This document shows positions 8,788 through 17,712 of a DNA stretch of 64,000 nucleotides, one piece after another. How positions within the stretch are numbered: position 1 is the first letter of the stretch; each line of letters begins with the position of its first letter. The translations under genes were made by a program, and so were the position numbers. Source of the DNA: Streptomyces sp. NBC_01669 (GTDB taxonomy: Bacteria > Actinomycetota > Actinomycetes > Streptomycetales > Streptomycetaceae). Under the pieces are notes generated by a model, which was not told where the DNA came from, did not search any database, and saw only the letters and a list, made by a program, of their open reading frames with translations. The stretch is taken from positions 5,580,001-5,644,000 of the forward strand of contig NZ_JAPEQG010000001.1 of assembly GCF_026339735.1 (NCBI RefSeq). Direction: 5' to 3'.

Positions 8788-9540
8788 ATGGCGGACACCT
8801 TCGGGCCCGTGCGCGATGCGAATGATGCCGACGACGCTGCCTGTGCCGATACCGGCGCGGACGCGGAGAGTTCCCGTAAGGAGCCGATCCGCGTCCTTGT
8901 GGTGGATGACCATGCGCTCTTCCGTAGAGGCCTGGAGATCGTCCTCGCCCAGGAGGAGGACATCCAGGTCGTCGGCGAGGCGGGTGACGGGGCGGAGGCC
9001 GTCGACAAGGCGGCTGACCTGCTGCCCGACATCGTGCTGATGGACGTACGGATGCCCAAGCGCGGCGGCATCGAGGCCTGCACCTCCATCAAGGAGGTGG
9101 CCCCCAGCGCAAAGATCATCATGCTGACGATCAGTGACGAGGAGGCCGACCTCTACGACGCGATCAAGGCGGGTGCGACCGGCTATCTCCTCAAGGAGAT
9201 CTCCACCGACGAGGTGGCCACGGCGATCCGCGCGGTCGCCGACGGGCAGTCCCAGATCAGCCCCTCCATGGCGTCCAAACTGCTCACCGAATTCAAGTCG
9301 ATGATCCAGCGGACCGACGAGCGCAGGCTGGTGCCGGCGCCGCGGCTCACCGACCGGGAGCTCGAAGTCCTCAAACTGGTTGCCACGGGCATGAATAATC
9401 GCGATATCGCGAAGGAACTGTTCATTTCCGAGAACACCGTGAAGAACCATGTCCGCAACATTCTGGAGAAGCTGCAGCTGCACTCCAGGATGGAAGCAGT
9501 GGTCTATGCCATGCGGGAGAAGATTCTGGAGATCAGGTGA
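8788..9540 (+). CDS. NarL/FixJ-family response regulator (orphan)
   Basis: The 250-residue protein has a 35-residue acidic N-terminal extension and a receiver domain with VLVVDDH and the phospho-acceptor Asp86 in LMDVRMP. It ends in a LuxR-type helix-turn-helix (about residues 183-245) containing the classic LTDRELEVLKLVATGMNNRDIA motif. It should bind DNA and respond to phosphorylation or another signal. The ATG at 8788 has a strong ribosome binding site, GGGGGAGGAACG. No histidine kinase gene is next to it, so it is an orphan here. The hpf terminator upstream suggests it has its own promoter. The target genes cannot be told from the sequence. Confidence 0.92.
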   Translation: MADTFGPVRDANDADDAACADTGADAESSRKEPIRVLVVDDHALFRRGLEIVLAQEEDIQVVGEAGDGAEAVDKAADLLPDIVLMDVRMPKRGGIEACTSIKEVAPSAKIIMLTISDEEADLYDAIKAGATGYLLKEISTDEVATAIRAVADGQSQISPSMASKLLTEFKSMIQRTDERRLVPAPRLTDRELEVLKLVATGMNNRDIAKELFISENTVKNHVRNILEKLQLHSRMEAVVYAMREKILEIR

Positions 9541-9564
9541 ATCGGGTATGCCGGTACAGCCGGG

Positions 9565-10740
9565 TCAGCCGAGGGCGCGGGCGACTTCCTGGCTGAGCGG
9601 CTCGCGCAGCTCCGGTGCGTCCACCCGTTCCACCCGGACCGCCGTGCAGCCGACCCAGGACGCCGCCTCCACGAGCGCCTCGGCCATCGGTGCCACGGCC
9701 TTCCTGCCTGCCAGGGACACCTGCCGGGCGACCAGAGTCGTGCCCTCGCGTGCCGGATCGACCCGGCCCTGGAGCTTTCCGCCCGCCAGCAGCGGCATCG
9801 CGAAATAGCCATGGACCCGCTTGGGCCTGGGGACGTACGCCTCCAGGCGGTGGGTGAAGCCGAAGATCCGCTCCGTCCGCGCCCGCTCCCAGATCAGTGA
9901 GTCGAACGGCGACAGCAGCGTCGTACGGTGCCGTCCGCGCGGCTCCGCAGCCAGCGCCGCCGGGTCGGCCCAGGCGGGCTTCGCCCAGCCCTCCACCGTC
10001 ACCGGCACCAGCCCGGAGTCCGCCACCACCGCGTCGAACTGCTCGGCCTTCAGCCGGTGGTAGTCCGCGATGTCGGCACGGGTGCCGACCCCCAGGGACT
10101 GCCCGGCGAGTGCGACCAGCCGACGCAGACATTCCGTGTCGTCCAGATCGTCGTGCAGCACAGCGTCGGGCAGCGCACGCTCCGCGAGGTCGTACACCCG
10201 CTTCCAGCCGCGCCGCTCGGTGCAGACCACTTCGCCGTACATCAGAGCCCGCTCGACGGCGACCTTCGACGCCGACCAGTCCCACCACTCCCCGCCGTTC
10301 TTCGCCCCGCCCAGCTCCGTCGCCGTCAGCGGTCCCTCGGCGTGAAGCTGCTTGATCACCGTGTCGTACGCCCCGTCGGGCAGGTCGTGGTTCCACTGCG
10401 GGCGCGCGCGGTAGGAGCGGCGGCGGAATGCGAAGTGCGGCCACTCCTCGACCGGCAGGATGCACGCCGCGTGCGACCAGTACTCGAAGGTGCGGCCACC
10501 CGACCAGTACGCGTCCTCGATCGTGCGCCGGCCGACGGCGCCCAGGCGCGCGTACGGAATCAGCTCGTGCGAACGGGCCAGCACCGAGATCGTGTCGAGC
10601 TGCACGGCGCCGAGGTGCCGCAGCACGCCCGGCACCCCGGCCCGGCGGTCCGGTGCCCCGAGGAAGCCCTGGGCGCGCAGGGCGATCCTGCGTGCCTGGT
10701 CGGCGGAGAGTTCGGCTGCGGGAGGCGGCACTGGCGTCAT
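9565..10740 (-). CDS. AlkX/YcaQ-like winged-helix DNA glycosylase
   Basis: This belongs to the HTH_42 family, in which E. coli YcaQ (AlkX) and Streptomyces AlkZ unhook DNA interstrand crosslinks made by alkylating agents. The 391-residue protein keeps the family hallmarks: an N-terminal RRIALRAQGFLG segment, the catalytic-type motif Q-L-D in AVQLDTISVL (the QxD form of AlkX rather than the QxQ form of AlkZ), and the conserved SPFDSLIWERARTERIFGF region. The ATG at 10740 is chosen for family length; an upstream GTG/ATG region to 10770 is also open. It follows the GNAT gene on the same strand after 34 bases, and converges on the response regulator with only 24 bases between. Confidence 0.85.
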   Translation of the reverse strand: MTPVPPPAAELSADQARRIALRAQGFLGAPDRRAGVPGVLRHLGAVQLDTISVLARSHELIPYARLGAVGRRTIEDAYWSGGRTFEYWSHAACILPVEEWPHFAFRRRSYRARPQWNHDLPDGAYDTVIKQLHAEGPLTATELGGAKNGGEWWDWSASKVAVERALMYGEVVCTERRGWKRVYDLAERALPDAVLHDDLDDTECLRRLVALAGQSLGVGTRADIADYHRLKAEQFDAVVADSGLVPVTVEGWAKPAWADPAALAAEPRGRHRTTLLSPFDSLIWERARTERIFGFTHRLEAYVPRPKRVHGYFAMPLLAGGKLQGRVDPAREGTTLVARQVSLAGRKAVAPMAEALVEAASWVGCTAVRVERVDAPELREPLSQEVARALG

Positions 10741-10774
10741 GGACCGAACCCTAGAGGGCCGCACTGACATTCGT

Positions 10775-11398
10775 TCACGGAGCGGTGGACCGGCCCGTGC
10801 GCCCGGAGACGGGGGCGCCGGTGGGGGTCTTCGTCGGCAGATACGGGTGGACGCCCGGCAGGCCCAGGTCGGACGGGAGCAGTGCGCCGACCCAGGTGTC
10901 CCGCCGCACGCCCTTGTTCAGCAGTCCCGAGCGCTGATCGCCCTCCAGGCGGAAGCCCGCCCGCTGCGCCACGGCCCGCGAGGGCACATTGCCGACCTCG
11001 GCCCGCCACTCCAGCCGGTCCCCGCCGAGCGCGGTGAAGGTCCAGTGGGCGGCAGCCCGTACCGCCTCCGTCATATAGCCGAGACCACGGTGCTCCTTCG
11101 CCGTCCAGAACCCCACCTCGTACGTGCCCGGCAGCGTGCGCCGGTTGATGCCGAGTGCACCGGTCATCACCCCGCCGTCGCGCCGCACCACCGCGAAGTT
11201 GTACATGGAGTCGTCCTGCCAGCCGCCGGGGGACAGCTTCTCCGTGAAGAGTTCGGCATCGGCCCGGCTGTACGGCGAGGGGACGACCGTCCAGCGTTGG
11301 ATGTCCGGGTCCTGACAGGCGGCGTACACCTCGTCCGCGTCGCTCCGGCGAAACGGGCGCAGCAGCAGACGTTCGGTGGTGAGAGTGATCGGCTCCAT
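10775..11398 (-). CDS. GNAT-family N-acetyltransferase (RimJ/RimL-like)
   Basis: The 207-residue protein begins TERLLLRPFRRSDADEVY, the standard opening of RimJ/RimL-type acetyltransferases. It contains the acetyl-CoA binding signature HRGLGYMTEAVRA, followed by the late motif NVPSRAVAQRAGFRLEG. It should transfer an acetyl group from acetyl-CoA to an amine, on a protein N-terminus or a small molecule; the substrate cannot be told. The ATG at 11398 is chosen because the family motif starts four residues later, although no clear Shine-Dalgarno precedes it. The C-terminal 35 residues are an extra Pro/Gly-rich tail. It is divergent from secA. Confidence 0.88.
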   Translation of the reverse strand: MEPITLTTERLLLRPFRRSDADEVYAACQDPDIQRWTVVPSPYSRADAELFTEKLSPGGWQDDSMYNFAVVRRDGGVMTGALGINRRTLPGTYEVGFWTAKEHRGLGYMTEAVRAAAHWTFTALGGDRLEWRAEVGNVPSRAVAQRAGFRLEGDQRSGLLNKGVRRDTWVGALLPSDLGLPGVHPYLPTKTPTGAPVSGRTGRSTAP

Positions 11399-11638
11399 GT
11401 ACGGATTCTGGTGAGGTGCCGACGGTGATGCGACCAGTTTTCGCGCTTTCCGGCACCTTCCGAGTCCTCCATCCGTTGACTCGAAAGGGCACAGCGGGCT
11501 CAACGCGGCGGCAGCCCTCCCGGCGCGGCGGGGTCCTCGCTTACGATGGCCGTTGCGGTGGGGCCCACCTGCCGTGCCCGTGCCAGCGTCCATAACACGA
11601 CCCAGTGCCAGGCCCGACCGGCAAGGAGACCAGCCTCA

Positions 11639-14464
11639 GTGTCCGTCTTCAACAAGCTCATGCGTGCAGGCGAAGGCAAGATCCTGCGCAAACTGCACCG
11701 CATCGCGGACCAGGTCAGCTCCATCGAAGAGGACTTCGTCAACCTCTCCGACGCCGAGCTGCGGGCGCTCACCGACGAGTACAAGGAACGGTACGCGGAC
11801 GGCGAGAGCCTGGACGACCTGCTCCCCGAGGCATTCGCGACGGTCCGTGAGGCCGCCAAGCGAGTTCTCGGACAGCGCCACTACGACGTCCAGATGATGG
11901 GTGGCGCGGCGCTGCACCTCGGCTATGTGGCCGAGATGAAGACCGGTGAGGGCAAGACCCTCGTCGGCACCCTGCCCGCGTATCTCAACGCGCTCTCCGG
12001 CAAGGGCGTGCACCTGATCACGGTCAATGACTATCTGGCCGAGCGCGACTCCGAGATGATGGGCCGGGTCCACAAGTTCCTGGGCATGTCCGTCGGCTGC
12101 ATCCTCGCGAACATGACGCCGGCCCAGCGACGTGAGCAGTACGCCTGCGACATCACGTACGGCACGAACAACGAGTTCGGTTTCGACTACCTCCGCGACA
12201 ACATGGCGTGGTCCGCGGACGAGCTCGTCCAGCGCGGCCACAACTTCGCGGTGGTCGACGAGGTCGACTCGATCCTCGTCGACGAGGCCCGTACGCCGCT
12301 GATCATCTCCGGCCCGGCCGATCAGGCGACCAAGTGGTACGGCGACTTCGCCAAGCTGGTCACGCGCCTCAAGAAGGGCGAGGCCGGCAATCCGCTCAAG
12401 GGCATCGAGGAGACCGGCGACTACGAGGTCGACGAGAAGAAGCGGACCGTCGCGATCCATGAGTCCGGTGTCGCGAAGGTCGAGGACTGGCTCGGCATCG
12501 ACAACCTCTACGAGTCGGTGAACACCCCGCTCGTCGGATACCTCAACAACGCCATCAAGGCCAAGGAACTCTTCAAGAAGGACAAGGACTACGTCGTCAT
12601 CGACGGCGAAGTCATGATCGTCGACGAGCACACCGGCCGTATTCTCGCCGGCCGCCGCTACAACGAGGGCATGCACCAGGCGATCGAGGCGAAGGAAGGG
12701 GTGGACATCAAGGACGAGAACCAGACCCTCGCCACGATCACCCTGCAGAACTTCTTCCGCCTCTACGGCAAGCTGTCCGGCATGACCGGTACGGCGATGA
12801 CCGAGGCCGCCGAGTTCCACCAGATCTACAAGCTCGGCGTCGTGCCGATCCCGACGAACCGGCCGATGGTCCGAGCCGACCAGTCGGACCTGATCTACCG
12901 GACCGAGGTCGCGAAGTTCGCCGCGGTCGTCGACGACATCGCCGAGAAGCACGAGAAGGGCCAGCCGATCCTGGTCGGCACCACCTCGGTCGAGAAGTCC
13001 GAGTACCTCTCGCAGCAGCTCTCCAAGCGCGGTGTGCAGCACGAGGTCCTCAACGCCAAGCAGCACGACCGTGAGGCGACGATTGTTGCCCAGGCCGGCC
13101 GCAAGGGCGCGGTCACGGTCGCGACGAACATGGCCGGCCGCGGTACGGACATCAAGCTCGGCGGCAACCCCGACGACCTCGCCGAGGCGGAGCTGCGCCA
13201 GCGCGGCCTCGACCCCGTCGAGCACGTCGAGGAGTGGGCGGCCGCGCTGCCTGCCGCGCTGGAGAAGGCCGAGCAGGCCGTCAAGGCGGAGTTCGAAGAG
13301 GTCAGGGAGCTCGGCGGGCTGTACGTCCTCGGTACGGAGCGGCACGAGTCGCGGCGTATCGACAACCAGCTGCGCGGTCGTTCCGGCCGTCAGGGCGACC
13401 CCGGTGAGTCCCGCTTCTACCTGTCGCTCGGCGACGACCTGATGCGGCTGTTCAAGGCGCAGATGGTCGAGCGCGTGATGTCGATGGCGAACGTGCCGGA
13501 CGACGTGCCGATCGAGAACAAGATGGTGACGCGGGCGATCGCGTCCGCGCAGTCGCAGGTCGAGCAGCAGAACTTCGAGACGCGTAAGAACGTCCTGAAG
13601 TACGACGAGGTGCTCAACCGGCAGCGCGAGGTCATCTACGGCGAGCGCCGTCGCGTCCTGGAGGGTGAGGACCTGCAGGAGCAGATCCGCCACTTCATGG
13701 ACGACACCATCGACGACTACATCCGGCAGGAGACCGCCGAAGGCTTCGCCGAGGAGTGGGACCTCGACCGGCTGTGGGGCGCGTTCAGGCAGCTCTATCC
13801 GGTGAAGGTCACCGTCGAAGAGCTGGAGGACGCGGCCGGGGACCGGGCCGGGATCACCGCCGAGTTCATCGGGGAGTCCATCAAGGACGACATCCACGAG
13901 CAGTACGACGAGCGCGAGAAGCAGCTCGGTTCGGACATCATGCGTGAGCTGGAGCGGCGCGTCGTGCTGTCCGTCCTGGACCGCAAGTGGCGTGAGCACC
14001 TCTACGAGATGGACTACCTCCAGGAGGGCATCGGCCTGCGGGCCATGGCGCAGAAGGACCCGCTGGTCGAGTACCAGCGCGAGGGCTTCGACATGTTCAA
14101 CGCCATGATGGAGGGCATCAAGGAGGAGTCCGTCGGCTACCTGTTCAACCTGGAGGTCCAGGTCGAGCAGCAGGTCGAGGAGGTCCCGGTGCAGGATGCG
14201 GCCGAGCGGACCTCGCTGGCCAAGGAGGACGTCACGGTTCCGGCCGCGGCGCGTCCGGAGATCCGCGCCAAGGGGCTCGACGCTCCGCAGCGGCCGGACC
14301 GGCTCCACTTCTCCGCTCCCACGGTGGACGGGGAGGGCGGTGTCGTCGAGGGCGACTTCGCCAATGGTGACGGTGGGTCCGGGTCGGAGTCGGACGGGCT
14401 CACCCGGGCCGAGCGGCGCAAGGCGCAGAAGAGCGGGGGCGGGGGGCGGCGCCGCAAGAAGTAG
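11639..14464 (+). CDS. secA: SecA preprotein translocase ATPase
   Basis: SecA is the peripheral ATPase that drives unfolded preproteins through the SecYEG channel. The 941-residue product is of normal SecA1 length. It shows Walker A GEGKT at residues 103-107, the DEVDSILVDEARTPLIISG box (DEAD-like motif II), the preprotein cross-linking domain, and the GRSGRQGDPGESRF motif VI. The C-terminal linker is Arg/Lys/Gly-rich and lacks the Cys-rich zinc site found in E. coli SecA. The GTG at 11639 is chosen because AAGGAG lies 11 bases upstream and the next residues, SVFNKLMRAGEGK, are the conserved family start. TACGAT near 11544-11549 is a possible -10 box, giving a leader of about 80 bases. Confidence 0.97.
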   Translation: MSVFNKLMRAGEGKILRKLHRIADQVSSIEEDFVNLSDAELRALTDEYKERYADGESLDDLLPEAFATVREAAKRVLGQRHYDVQMMGGAALHLGYVAEMKTGEGKTLVGTLPAYLNALSGKGVHLITVNDYLAERDSEMMGRVHKFLGMSVGCILANMTPAQRREQYACDITYGTNNEFGFDYLRDNMAWSADELVQRGHNFAVVDEVDSILVDEARTPLIISGPADQATKWYGDFAKLVTRLKKGEAGNPLKGIEETGDYEVDEKKRTVAIHESGVAKVEDWLGIDNLYESVNTPLVGYLNNAIKAKELFKKDKDYVVIDGEVMIVDEHTGRILAGRRYNEGMHQAIEAKEGVDIKDENQTLATITLQNFFRLYGKLSGMTGTAMTEAAEFHQIYKLGVVPIPTNRPMVRADQSDLIYRTEVAKFAAVVDDIAEKHEKGQPILVGTTSVEKSEYLSQQLSKRGVQHEVLNAKQHDREATIVAQAGRKGAVTVATNMAGRGTDIKLGGNPDDLAEAELRQRGLDPVEHVEEWAAALPAALEKAEQAVKAEFEEVRELGGLYVLGTERHESRRIDNQLRGRSGRQGDPGESRFYLSLGDDLMRLFKAQMVERVMSMANVPDDVPIENKMVTRAIASAQSQVEQQNFETRKNVLKYDEVLNRQREVIYGERRRVLEGEDLQEQIRHFMDDTIDDYIRQETAEGFAEEWDLDRLWGAFRQLYPVKVTVEELEDAAGDRAGITAEFIGESIKDDIHEQYDEREKQLGSDIMRELERRVVLSVLDRKWREHLYEMDYLQEGIGLRAMAQKDPLVEYQREGFDMFNAMMEGIKEESVGYLFNLEVQVEQQVEEVPVQDAAERTSLAKEDVTVPAAARPEIRAKGLDAPQRPDRLHFSAPTVDGEGGVVEGDFANGDGGSGSESDGLTRAERRKAQKSGGGGRRRKK

Positions 14465-14751
14465 GTGCGGCTGCGCCTGCGCCCCGTGGGCGTGGGACTG
14501 ATTGGTACGGCGGCTGGGGCCGGGCACCGAGGGGTGTCCGGCCCCAGCCGTGTGCGGGGGCGGGATGGAGTTCCGGGTTCGTCCGGTGGCTCTGTCCTCA
14601 GCGCCGGACGGGCTCGAAGGGGCTACTGGTGCAAGCCTGCCGCGGGGCCGGGGGCTTGCCCTCGAACGCCGGAAGGGCCGCAAGAGACGGACGGGCTCGG
14701 GGGTTGCCGCCGGGGTCGCGCTGTGCCGCGAGCGGTGGGTGCCGGTGGCTC
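14465..14751. other. secA downstream region with terminator and degenerate repeats
   Basis: No gene is seen in this 287-bp gap. After the secA terminator it carries three degenerate stretches of the GCCGGACGGGCTCGA type (around 14600, 14660 and 14690). They resemble the GC-rich palindromic intergenic repeats that I remember as abundant in Streptomyces. Confidence 0.4.
14512..14549 (+). terminator. secA terminator hairpin
   Basis: A perfect 12-bp stem (14512-14523 with 14538-14549) lies about 50 bases after the secA stop codon. Confidence 0.75.
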
Positions 14752-15168
14752 TCAGCTGCCGGACTTGGTGCCGCCCAGCTCCACCGCCGCGCAGCGCCAG
14801 CGGAGGTCCGGGCCCTGTTCCAGGCGGAAGGCCATGGCGCGTACCTCTTCGCCCGCCGCGATGCTCGCGCACGCTTCCACCACTCCCGGTGCGGGCTGCG
14901 CGCCGTGGCAGCGGCGTACCACCGGGCGGGCGCCGCGGGCCCTGAGCGGGGTGGCCGGGGCCAGTTCGGCAAGCTGGTCGTAGGCCTCGCCGATCGTGTG
15001 GCCGAGCATCCAGTGGACCGGTCGCTGGCCGCTGAGAACCGCGAGGAGGCGTTCCGCGAACCAGTGGTGCGGGCGCATTCGCTGCGCTGTCCGGCGACGC
15101 TGCGCCGGTACGGCCTCGGGCCTGCGCTGGTCGTGACGTCCGGCGGGCCGGGTCCTGTTCACGCTCAT
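14752..15168 (-). CDS. Rv3235-family (DUF6459-like) protein
   Basis: The 138-residue protein has an Arg-rich N-terminus of about 30 residues, then a compact region with HHWFAERLLAVLSGQRPVHWMLGHT, and ends with a cysteine-containing WRCAAVELGGTKSG strand. This matches a family of unknown function found next to secA in actinobacteria (Rv3235 in Mycobacterium tuberculosis, DUF6459); the assignment is from memory of family and synteny. The ATG at 15168 is preceded by GGGGGCG at a suitable distance. No catalytic motif is evident. It converges on secA. Confidence 0.78.
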   Translation of the reverse strand: MSVNRTRPAGRHDQRRPEAVPAQRRRTAQRMRPHHWFAERLLAVLSGQRPVHWMLGHTIGEAYDQLAELAPATPLRARGARPVVRRCHGAQPAPGVVEACASIAAGEEVRAMAFRLEQGPDLRWRCAAVELGGTKSGS

Positions 15169-15457
15169 CGTTCATCGCCCCCGTTGATTCGAGGCCCGGT
15201 CGTTTACCGGGCGGTAACTTCTGCTGGGGATCTTCTACGGCGGTGACGTACGCGGCCGCAAGCGCCGTCGGGGCGCCGGGCGCGGCCCCAGAGGTTCACC
15301 TATCCGGGTGATGGACGCGGTGCCGCAAGGTGCGTGGGGGAGGCGTGAGGGGTGAATTATGAGCGTGGGGTGGACGGGCCGGAGGCCGTGGCCGTAACCC
15401 CGATGGGGGACGTCGCACGTATCCTGAGGGCGTCTCCGACTACGAAAGCGGCCACCT
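15169..15457. other. Intergenic region between divergent genes
   Basis: No gene is seen in this 289-bp gap. It holds one perfect 7-bp hairpin near 15192-15210 (GCCCGGT with ACCGGGC). It should contain the promoters of the Rv3235-type gene (minus) and the DUF6912-like gene (plus), but I cannot place their -10 and -35 boxes with confidence. Confidence 0.35.
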
Positions 15458-15964
15458 ATGCGCGTGTACGTCCCCCTGACCCTCTCCGGTCTCGCAGCGG
15501 CGCACCGGGCGGGCGAGGTCGGCCCCGGTCCGCTGACCGCGTACGCGGTGACTCCCGCGCTCCGCGAGTGGTACGTCTCCGACGACATCGAGGAGCTGGA
15601 GTACGCGGCGCTCAACCGGGCCGCGTCCGCCTCGCTGCGGATGATCGCCGGGGACCCGGATGCCGTGCGCAGGCGCGTGGTCGTCGCCGTCGACGTGCCG
15701 GACGGGGAAGCCGTCGCCGACCCCGACCACAGCCTCGATCCGTCGTCGCTCGGTGAGGTGCGGATCGCCTCCGCGGTGGCGCTGAGGAAGGCGGCCGCAG
15801 TGCACGTCGACGCGGACGACGCGGAGAAGGACGTGGCGGCGGCCGCCGCCGTGCTCGGCGCGGCGGACCTCGGGGACGACGACGCGCAGTTCACCGTGGA
15901 CGGTGCCGAGGACCACGAGCTGCTCTGGTTCGGGGTGCAGGAGATTCCCAACCTGATCGGCTGA
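15458..15964 (+). CDS. DUF6912-like conserved hypothetical protein
   Basis: The 168-residue soluble acidic protein begins RVYVPLTLSGLAAAHRAGEVGPGPLTAYAVTPALREWY. This opening is characteristic of a conserved actinobacterial family near secA that carries a domain of unknown function (DUF6912); the name is from memory. It has no signal peptide, membrane helix or recognisable catalytic motif. The last 50 residues are very acidic (DADDAEKD, DLGDDDA). The ATG at 15458 has no clear ribosome binding site, so it may be leaderless. The HAD gene follows after 33 bases. Confidence 0.78.
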   Translation: MRVYVPLTLSGLAAAHRAGEVGPGPLTAYAVTPALREWYVSDDIEELEYAALNRAASASLRMIAGDPDAVRRRVVVAVDVPDGEAVADPDHSLDPSSLGEVRIASAVALRKAAAVHVDADDAEKDVAAAAAVLGAADLGDDDAQFTVDGAEDHELLWFGVQEIPNLIG

Positions 15965-15997
15965 CCCGTTGTCGTACCCGGCAGGTACTTTCTATCC

Positions 15998-16669
15998 ATG
16001 GGGACGCACGGGAAGCACCGCACACATCTGGTCTGGGACTGGAACGGCACACTGCTCGACGACAACGACGCGGTCGTCGGCGCGACGAATGCCGCGTTCG
16101 CCGAGGTGGGCCTGGAGCCGCTCACGCTGGAGCAGTACCGGGAGATGTACTGCATCCCGATCCCCCGCTTCTACGAGCGGCTGATGGGCCGGCTGCCCAC
16201 CGAGGCCGAGTGGGAGCGAATGGACGGGATCTTCCACCGGTACTACACCGAGCAGCGGGTCGCCTGCGGGCTGACCGCGGGGGCCGCGGAGCTGCTGGCG
16301 CAGTGGCAGCTCGCCGGGCGCAGCCAGTCGCTCCTGAGCATGTATGTCCACGAGCAGCTGGTGCCGGTGGTCCGGGGGTACGGGATCGAGCGGCACTTCA
16401 CGCGGGTCGACGGCCGCACCGGGCCGTCCGGCGGCAGCAAGGCGCAGCACATGGAGCGGCACCTTGCTGCTCTGGACGGGATATCGCCCGAGCACACGGT
16501 GGTCATCGGCGACGCGGTGGACGACGCGCTGGCCGCGGCGCATGTCGGTGCGGGGGCGGTGCTCTATACCGGGGGGTCGCACAGCCGGGCCAGCCTGGAG
16601 GCGGCCGGTGTGCCGGTGGTGGACAGTCTGGGCGAGGCTGTGGAGCTTGCCGAGCAGATGACCCGCTGA
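15998..16669 (+). CDS. HAD-superfamily hydrolase (phosphoglycolate phosphatase-like)
   Basis: The 223-residue product is a haloacid-dehalogenase-type phosphatase. The nucleophile motif is DWNGTLLDD (first Asp at residue 14), followed by an alpha-helical cap region, then a conserved Lys in GGSKAQHMERHL and the acidic pair in VVIGDAVDDALAA. These are the four HAD motifs in order. It probably dephosphorylates a small phosphorylated metabolite; the substrate is unknown. There is no Shine-Dalgarno sequence: TACTTT (15986-15991) sits six bases before the ATG, which fits a leaderless transcript. Alternatively it may be read through from the preceding gene. Confidence 0.9.
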   Translation: MGTHGKHRTHLVWDWNGTLLDDNDAVVGATNAAFAEVGLEPLTLEQYREMYCIPIPRFYERLMGRLPTEAEWERMDGIFHRYYTEQRVACGLTAGAAELLAQWQLAGRSQSLLSMYVHEQLVPVVRGYGIERHFTRVDGRTGPSGGSKAQHMERHLAALDGISPEHTVVIGDAVDDALAAAHVGAGAVLYTGGSHSRASLEAAGVPVVDSLGEAVELAEQMTR

Positions 16670-16763
16670 GGGGTGCCCGAAGGGGTCCGGCGGGGTCCGA
16701 CAGGAGGCTGAGGGGGTTCTTCGGCGACGTTTCGGCTCGGCGAGGCCTCGGCCCGCCCGGGCG

Positions 16764-17330
16764 TCAGTTCGCCGGGGCCTTCGTGCGCAGGACCTTCAGG
16801 AACTCGCGCATCCAGGCCGAGTGGTCCGGCCAGGCGCGGGACGAGATCAGGGTGCCGTCCACCACCGCTTCATGGTCCTCGAAGGTGGCACCCGCCGCCT
16901 GCATGTCGAGTTCCAGTGCGGGGTAGGCCGTGACGCGGCGGCCGCTCAGTTCGCCGATCGCCGCCGTCAGCAGAGGGCCGTGGCAGATCTGGGCGATCGG
17001 CCTGTCCGAGTCGAAGAAGGCCTTGAGGATCTTGCGGAGCTCGGGGTCGTTGCGCAGGTACTCGGGGGCGCGTCCGCCGGGGACGACCAGGGCGACGTAG
17101 TCTCCGGGGTCGACCTCGGAGAACGCCAGGTCGGCCGGCCAGGTGTAGCCGGGCTTCTCGGTGTACGTGTCGAAGCCGGGCTCGAAGTCGTGGACGACGA
17201 AGCGGAGCGTCTTGCGGGCGGGGGCCGCGATGTGGACGTCGTACCCCTCCTCGCGCAGCCGCTGGTACGGGTACAGGACTTCCAGGGACTCGGCGGCGTC
17301 GCCGGTGACGATCAGGACTTTCGGTGCCAT
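16764..17330 (-). CDS. DJ-1/PfpI-family protein
   Basis: The 188-residue protein starts with the flavodoxin-like strand PKVLIVTGDAAESLEVLYP and has the nucleophile elbow AQICHGP with Cys116, followed by the family's acidic and glycine-rich segments (VVPGGRAPEYLR). Members act as glyoxalases, deglycase-like enzymes or chaperones; which role applies here cannot be told. The first motif retains the Glu (E15 or E17) that usually activates the cysteine. It converges on the HAD gene and is divergent from the glutamate dehydrogenase gene. Confidence 0.9.
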   Translation of the reverse strand: MAPKVLIVTGDAAESLEVLYPYQRLREEGYDVHIAAPARKTLRFVVHDFEPGFDTYTEKPGYTWPADLAFSEVDPGDYVALVVPGGRAPEYLRNDPELRKILKAFFDSDRPIAQICHGPLLTAAIGELSGRRVTAYPALELDMQAAGATFEDHEAVVDGTLISSRAWPDHSAWMREFLKVLRTKAPAN

Positions 17331-17712
17331 GGTGCGGGCTCCCCTCGCGCGGACGTCTGCGTCAAGCGTGCATCTGCCCGTTGCGCGCTGTCCAGAGTGT
17401 CAAAGTTCGGGGCCTTCTTTTGTACACATACGGCTCATGACGGTTCCGGGTACAGGCGAGATAGCCTGGACCCCGTGATCAGCGCGATACGCCTCGGGGG
17501 CAGCGAAGCCCCCGGCCTGCGCCCGGAGTGCCACCGTGCCCGGGCGATCACTGATCCCCTCGTCCCGGACCCGCTGCCAAAAATGGCCAATATGGTCCCG
17601 GGCATCTCTCGTAGCGGCATAGCGTCGTGTCAGACCGGAAACCCCGTGTCGTGGCGGTACGTCGCTTTTTTCACCTACGTCACGCAACGGCGCGCGACAG
17701 GAGCCAGAGGAC
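17331..17712 (+). promoter_or_regulatory. Upstream region of the NAD-glutamate dehydrogenase gene
   Basis: This 382-bp gap holds no gene. GATAGC near 17459-17464 could be a -10 box, giving a leader of about 240 bases. A stable hairpin (CGGGGGC at 17495-17501 with GCCCCCG at 17508-17514, loop AGCGAA) follows shortly after. The ribosome binding site AGGAG lies nine bases before the ATG. The long leader and early hairpin leave room for attenuation control. Confidence 0.4.

Noticed and set aside
11636..15175. A 1179-codon open frame on the minus strand opposite secA
   Set aside because: It mirrors secA and the Rv3235-type gene and has no recognisable motifs; the secA frame accounts for the codon bias.
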